A model generated the notes under the pieces. It searched no databases. It saw only the letters and a list, made by a program, of their open reading frames with translations, and had not been told where the DNA came from. A DNA stretch of 41,587 nucleotides, taken from assembly GCA_027491035.1 (NCBI GenBank), contig JAIXWZ010000084.1, positions 1 to 41,587 of the forward strand, read 5' to 3'. This DNA comes from Comamonadaceae bacterium. GTDB lineage: Bacteria; Pseudomonadota; Gammaproteobacteria; Burkholderiales; Burkholderiaceae_C. This document shows, one piece after another, positions 39,888-41,587 of the stretch (the stretch's first letter is position 1; the number at the start of each line of letters is the position of its first letter). A program made the translations under genes and the position numbers.

Positions 39888-41587
39888 ATGGTGTTGAAGA
39901 AGCTTTCTGGATCTCTCGTGCTGCTGCTCAGTCTGGCAGCGGGTGCACAAACGGGCGGCTGGCCCGCTGGTTTTGCGCCCGCCGGCGCCGCCGGTAACCG
40001 CTCGGCCCTCGACGTGAGCCCGCCGATCGTCAATGCGCCTGGGATGAATGCGCCTGGGATGAATGCGCCTGGGATGAATGCGCCTGGGATGAATGCGCCT
40101 GGCGCGGCGCCGCTTGGCGCCGCCGCGCCAGCCGATGCGCGGCTGCTGCAGCCGGCCCCGCGCCCCGCGCCCAACCAGTTCCAACGTTTCGTGCAGGAAT
40201 CGACCGGGCGACTGCTGCCGATTTATGGCACCGAGCTGTTTCAGACGCCGCAGGCCTATGCGGCCGATTCGGGCCTGACGCCGCCGGTCGATTACGTGCT
40301 CGGTGTGGGCGACGAGGTGCGTATTCAGGTGTGGGGCGCCATCGACTACGCCGGCAGCCATGTGATCGACCGCAGCGGCCAGATCAGCCTGCCCAGGGTT
40401 GGGGTGGTGTCGCTGGCTGGGGTGCCTCTGCGTGATCTGGAGTCGGTGCTGCGCGTCCAGCTCGGGCGCATTTTTGTCAAATTCAACCTCAGCGCCACGA
40501 TGGGCAAGCTGCGCGCGGTGCAGGTGTATGTGGTCGGCCAGGCCCAGCAGCCAGGAACCTACCAGCTCTCGAGCCTGAGCACGCTGCTCAATGCGGTGTT
40601 CGCCAGTGGCGGGCCCAATGCCAACGGTTCGATGCGCAACATCCAGCTGCGTCGCGGCGGCCACACCGTGACCGAGCTCGATCTGTACGACTTCATCGGC
40701 CGCGGTGACAAGGGGCGCGACGTGCCGCTGCGCTCGGGCGACGTCATCGTCATTGCGCCGGCCGGCCCGCGCGTGGCGGTGACCGGCGCGCTCGACCAGG
40801 CGGCGATCTACGAGCTCAAGCCCGGCGGCAGCACGCTGGGTGAAATCATGGCCCACGGTGGCGGTTTGCCGGCCCTGGCCGATCCGCGCAAGGGCATGCT
40901 CGAGCGCATCCTCAATGACCGCTCTCCGCCCCGGCAGGTGGTCGAGCTCACCCTGGATGCGCGCGGCCTGCAGACGCTGCTGCGCGACGGCGATGTGCTC
41001 ACGGTGCTGCCGATCAGCCCGGCCTTTGCCAATGCCGTGACCTTGCAGGGCACAGTTGCGCAGTCGCTGCGCTACCGCTGGTTTGAGGGCATGCGCTTGC
41101 TCGATTTGTTGCCCGAGCGTGAAGCGCTGATCACCCCGGGCTACCACAGCCGCAAGAATTTGCTGGTGCAAAACCTGCAGACGCTGGGCGCTGGCAGCCG
41201 CGTCGTCGATCGGGTGCGCGGCCTGGCCGACGACATCAACTGGGACTATGCGGTGATCGAGCGCATGGACACCGAACGCCTGAGCACCCAGGTGATCCCC
41301 TTCAACCTGGCGGGCCTGCTGCTCAAGAAGGATCCGGCGCAAAACTTGGCCCTGCGGCCCGGGGATGTGGTGACGATTTTTAGCAACAACGACCTGCGCT
41401 TGCCGGTGAGCCGGCGCACGCGCATGGTCCGTCTTGAAGGCGAGGTGGCGGCCCCTGGCGTCTACCAGAGCGAGCCCGGCGAGACGGTGGCCCAGTTGAT
41501 CGCCCGCGTCGGCGGTCTGACGCCGCAGGCTTATTTGTACGGCCTGGAGTTCACCCGCGAGTCGGTGCGCCAGCGTCAGCAGGAAAA
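39888..41587 (+). CDS. Polysaccharide export protein with SLBB domains (Wza/KpsD-like), 3' end outside window
   Basis: At least 566 residues, cut by the window edge. An in-frame TAG at 39879-39881 fixes the start to ATG 39888 or GTG 39891. The signal peptide is MVLKKLSGSLVLLLSLAAGAQ; no lipobox cysteine is evident. A pentapeptide repeat NAPGM follows. The Poly_export domain starts near YVLGVGDEVRIQVWG, then come SLBB repeats (VYVVGQAQQPGTYQL, VAVTGALDQAAIYEL, RLEGEVAAPGVYQSE). It is an outer-membrane or periplasmic component for capsule or exopolysaccharide export, longer than Wza and more like the larger KpsD/SLBB proteins. It follows uppS by 56 bases. Confidence 0.9.
   Translation, partial: MVLKKLSGSLVLLLSLAAGAQTGGWPAGFAPAGAAGNRSALDVSPPIVNAPGMNAPGMNAPGMNAPGMNAPGAAPLGAAAPADARLLQPAPRPAPNQFQRFVQESTGRLLPIYGTELFQTPQAYAADSGLTPPVDYVLGVGDEVRIQVWGAIDYAGSHVIDRSGQISLPRVGVVSLAGVPLRDLESVLRVQLGRIFVKFNLSATMGKLRAVQVYVVGQAQQPGTYQLSSLSTLLNAVFASGGPNANGSMRNIQLRRGGHTVTELDLYDFIGRGDKGRDVPLRSGDVIVIAPAGPRVAVTGALDQAAIYELKPGGSTLGEIMAHGGGLPALADPRKGMLERILNDRSPPRQVVELTLDARGLQTLLRDGDVLTVLPISPAFANAVTLQGTVAQSLRYRWFEGMRLLDLLPEREALITPGYHSRKNLLVQNLQTLGAGSRVVDRVRGLADDINWDYAVIERMDTERLSTQVIPFNLAGLLLKKDPAQNLALRPGDVVTIFSNNDLRLPVSRRTRMVRLEGEVAAPGVYQSEPGETVAQLIARVGGLTPQAYLYGLEFTRESVRQRQQE
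40032..40102 (+). repeat. 15-bp tandem repeat encoding NAPGM
   Basis: AATGCGCCTGGGATG occurs four times perfectly (40032-40091), then a partial fifth copy. It is in frame and encodes NAPGM x4 then NAPGA, just after the signal peptide of the polysaccharide export protein. Perfect identity suggests recent expansion by slippage. Confidence 0.95.

Noticed and set aside
39702..41342. Long - strand open frame of 546 codons
   Set aside because: It is antisense to the SLBB polysaccharide-export gene, which has a signal peptide and domain pattern; the repeat gives a meaningless HPRRI run on this strand.
1..41587. tRNA, rRNA, insertion sequences, integrases or att sites
   Set aside because: I saw no transposase or integrase motifs, terminal inverted repeats with target duplications, or cloverleaf sequences. 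The accessory character is inferred from gene content only.

Overview
The window is high-GC, densely coding DNA with short intergenic gaps. It is rich in ABC-type solute-binding proteins, and the proteins resemble those of Burkholderiales. A betaproteobacterium close to the Comamonadaceae is my best inference; there is no rRNA or tRNA here to confirm it. No gene-free stretch exceeds 300 bases. The longest gaps are 22338-22567 and 35647-35906, and both hold promoters. Most of the window is catabolic accessory content, flanked by cell-surface genes at the two ends.

Layout. (1) 1-2666 (+): the Ala/Pro-rich C-terminus of a large two-partner-secretion exoprotein (TpsA), then its outer-membrane transporter (TpsB). 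(2) 2678-4754 (-): a two-component system. (3) 4859-13395 (-): nine tightly packed genes forming one probable operon. It has an NMT1/THI5-type ABC importer with two different binding proteins, a dihydroorotase/allantoinase-type hydrolase, a cytosine-deaminase-type amidohydrolase, an isochorismatase-type cysteine hydrolase, an SDR and a DUF3830 protein. A divergent LysR gene and a nitrilase gene follow on the + strand (13501-15458). I read this as uptake and stepwise hydrolysis of a nitrogen-rich cyclic amide or pyrimidine-like compound. (4) 15570-17858: an orphan Liv-type binding protein, divergent from a hydroxyquinol/catechol intradiol dioxygenase. (5) 17883-22337 (-): MhpD-type hydratase, DsbA/FrnE-type protein, two small MaoC proteins and an acyl-CoA ligase, read from a promoter whose spacer holds a perfect palindrome. 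(6) 22568-25961 (+): 3-hydroxyacyl-CoA dehydrogenase, a Baeyer-Villiger monooxygenase and a TetR regulator. (7) 25987-35646 (-): a second probable nine-gene operon with FMO, SDR, HSL esterase, a second Baeyer-Villiger monooxygenase and a complete LivKHMFG-type importer. (8) 35907-38373 (+): BMP-family binding protein and guanine deaminase, behind a structured leader. (9) 38419-41587 (+): dCTP deaminase, undecaprenyl diphosphate synthase and a truncated SLBB polysaccharide-export protein.

How the genes may work together. Regions 4-7 look like one carbon module. The Liv importer would bring in an oxygenated or alicyclic/aryl ketone. FMO/BVMO enzymes would insert oxygen, the esterase would cleave the ester or lactone, and the SDR would oxidise the alcohol. 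The CoA ligase, MaoC pair and 3-hydroxyacyl-CoA dehydrogenase would run beta-oxidation, and the intradiol dioxygenase and MhpD would handle an aromatic fragment. Regions 3 and 8 look like nitrogen scavenging from heterocycles and purines. The substrates are inferred, not shown by the sequence.
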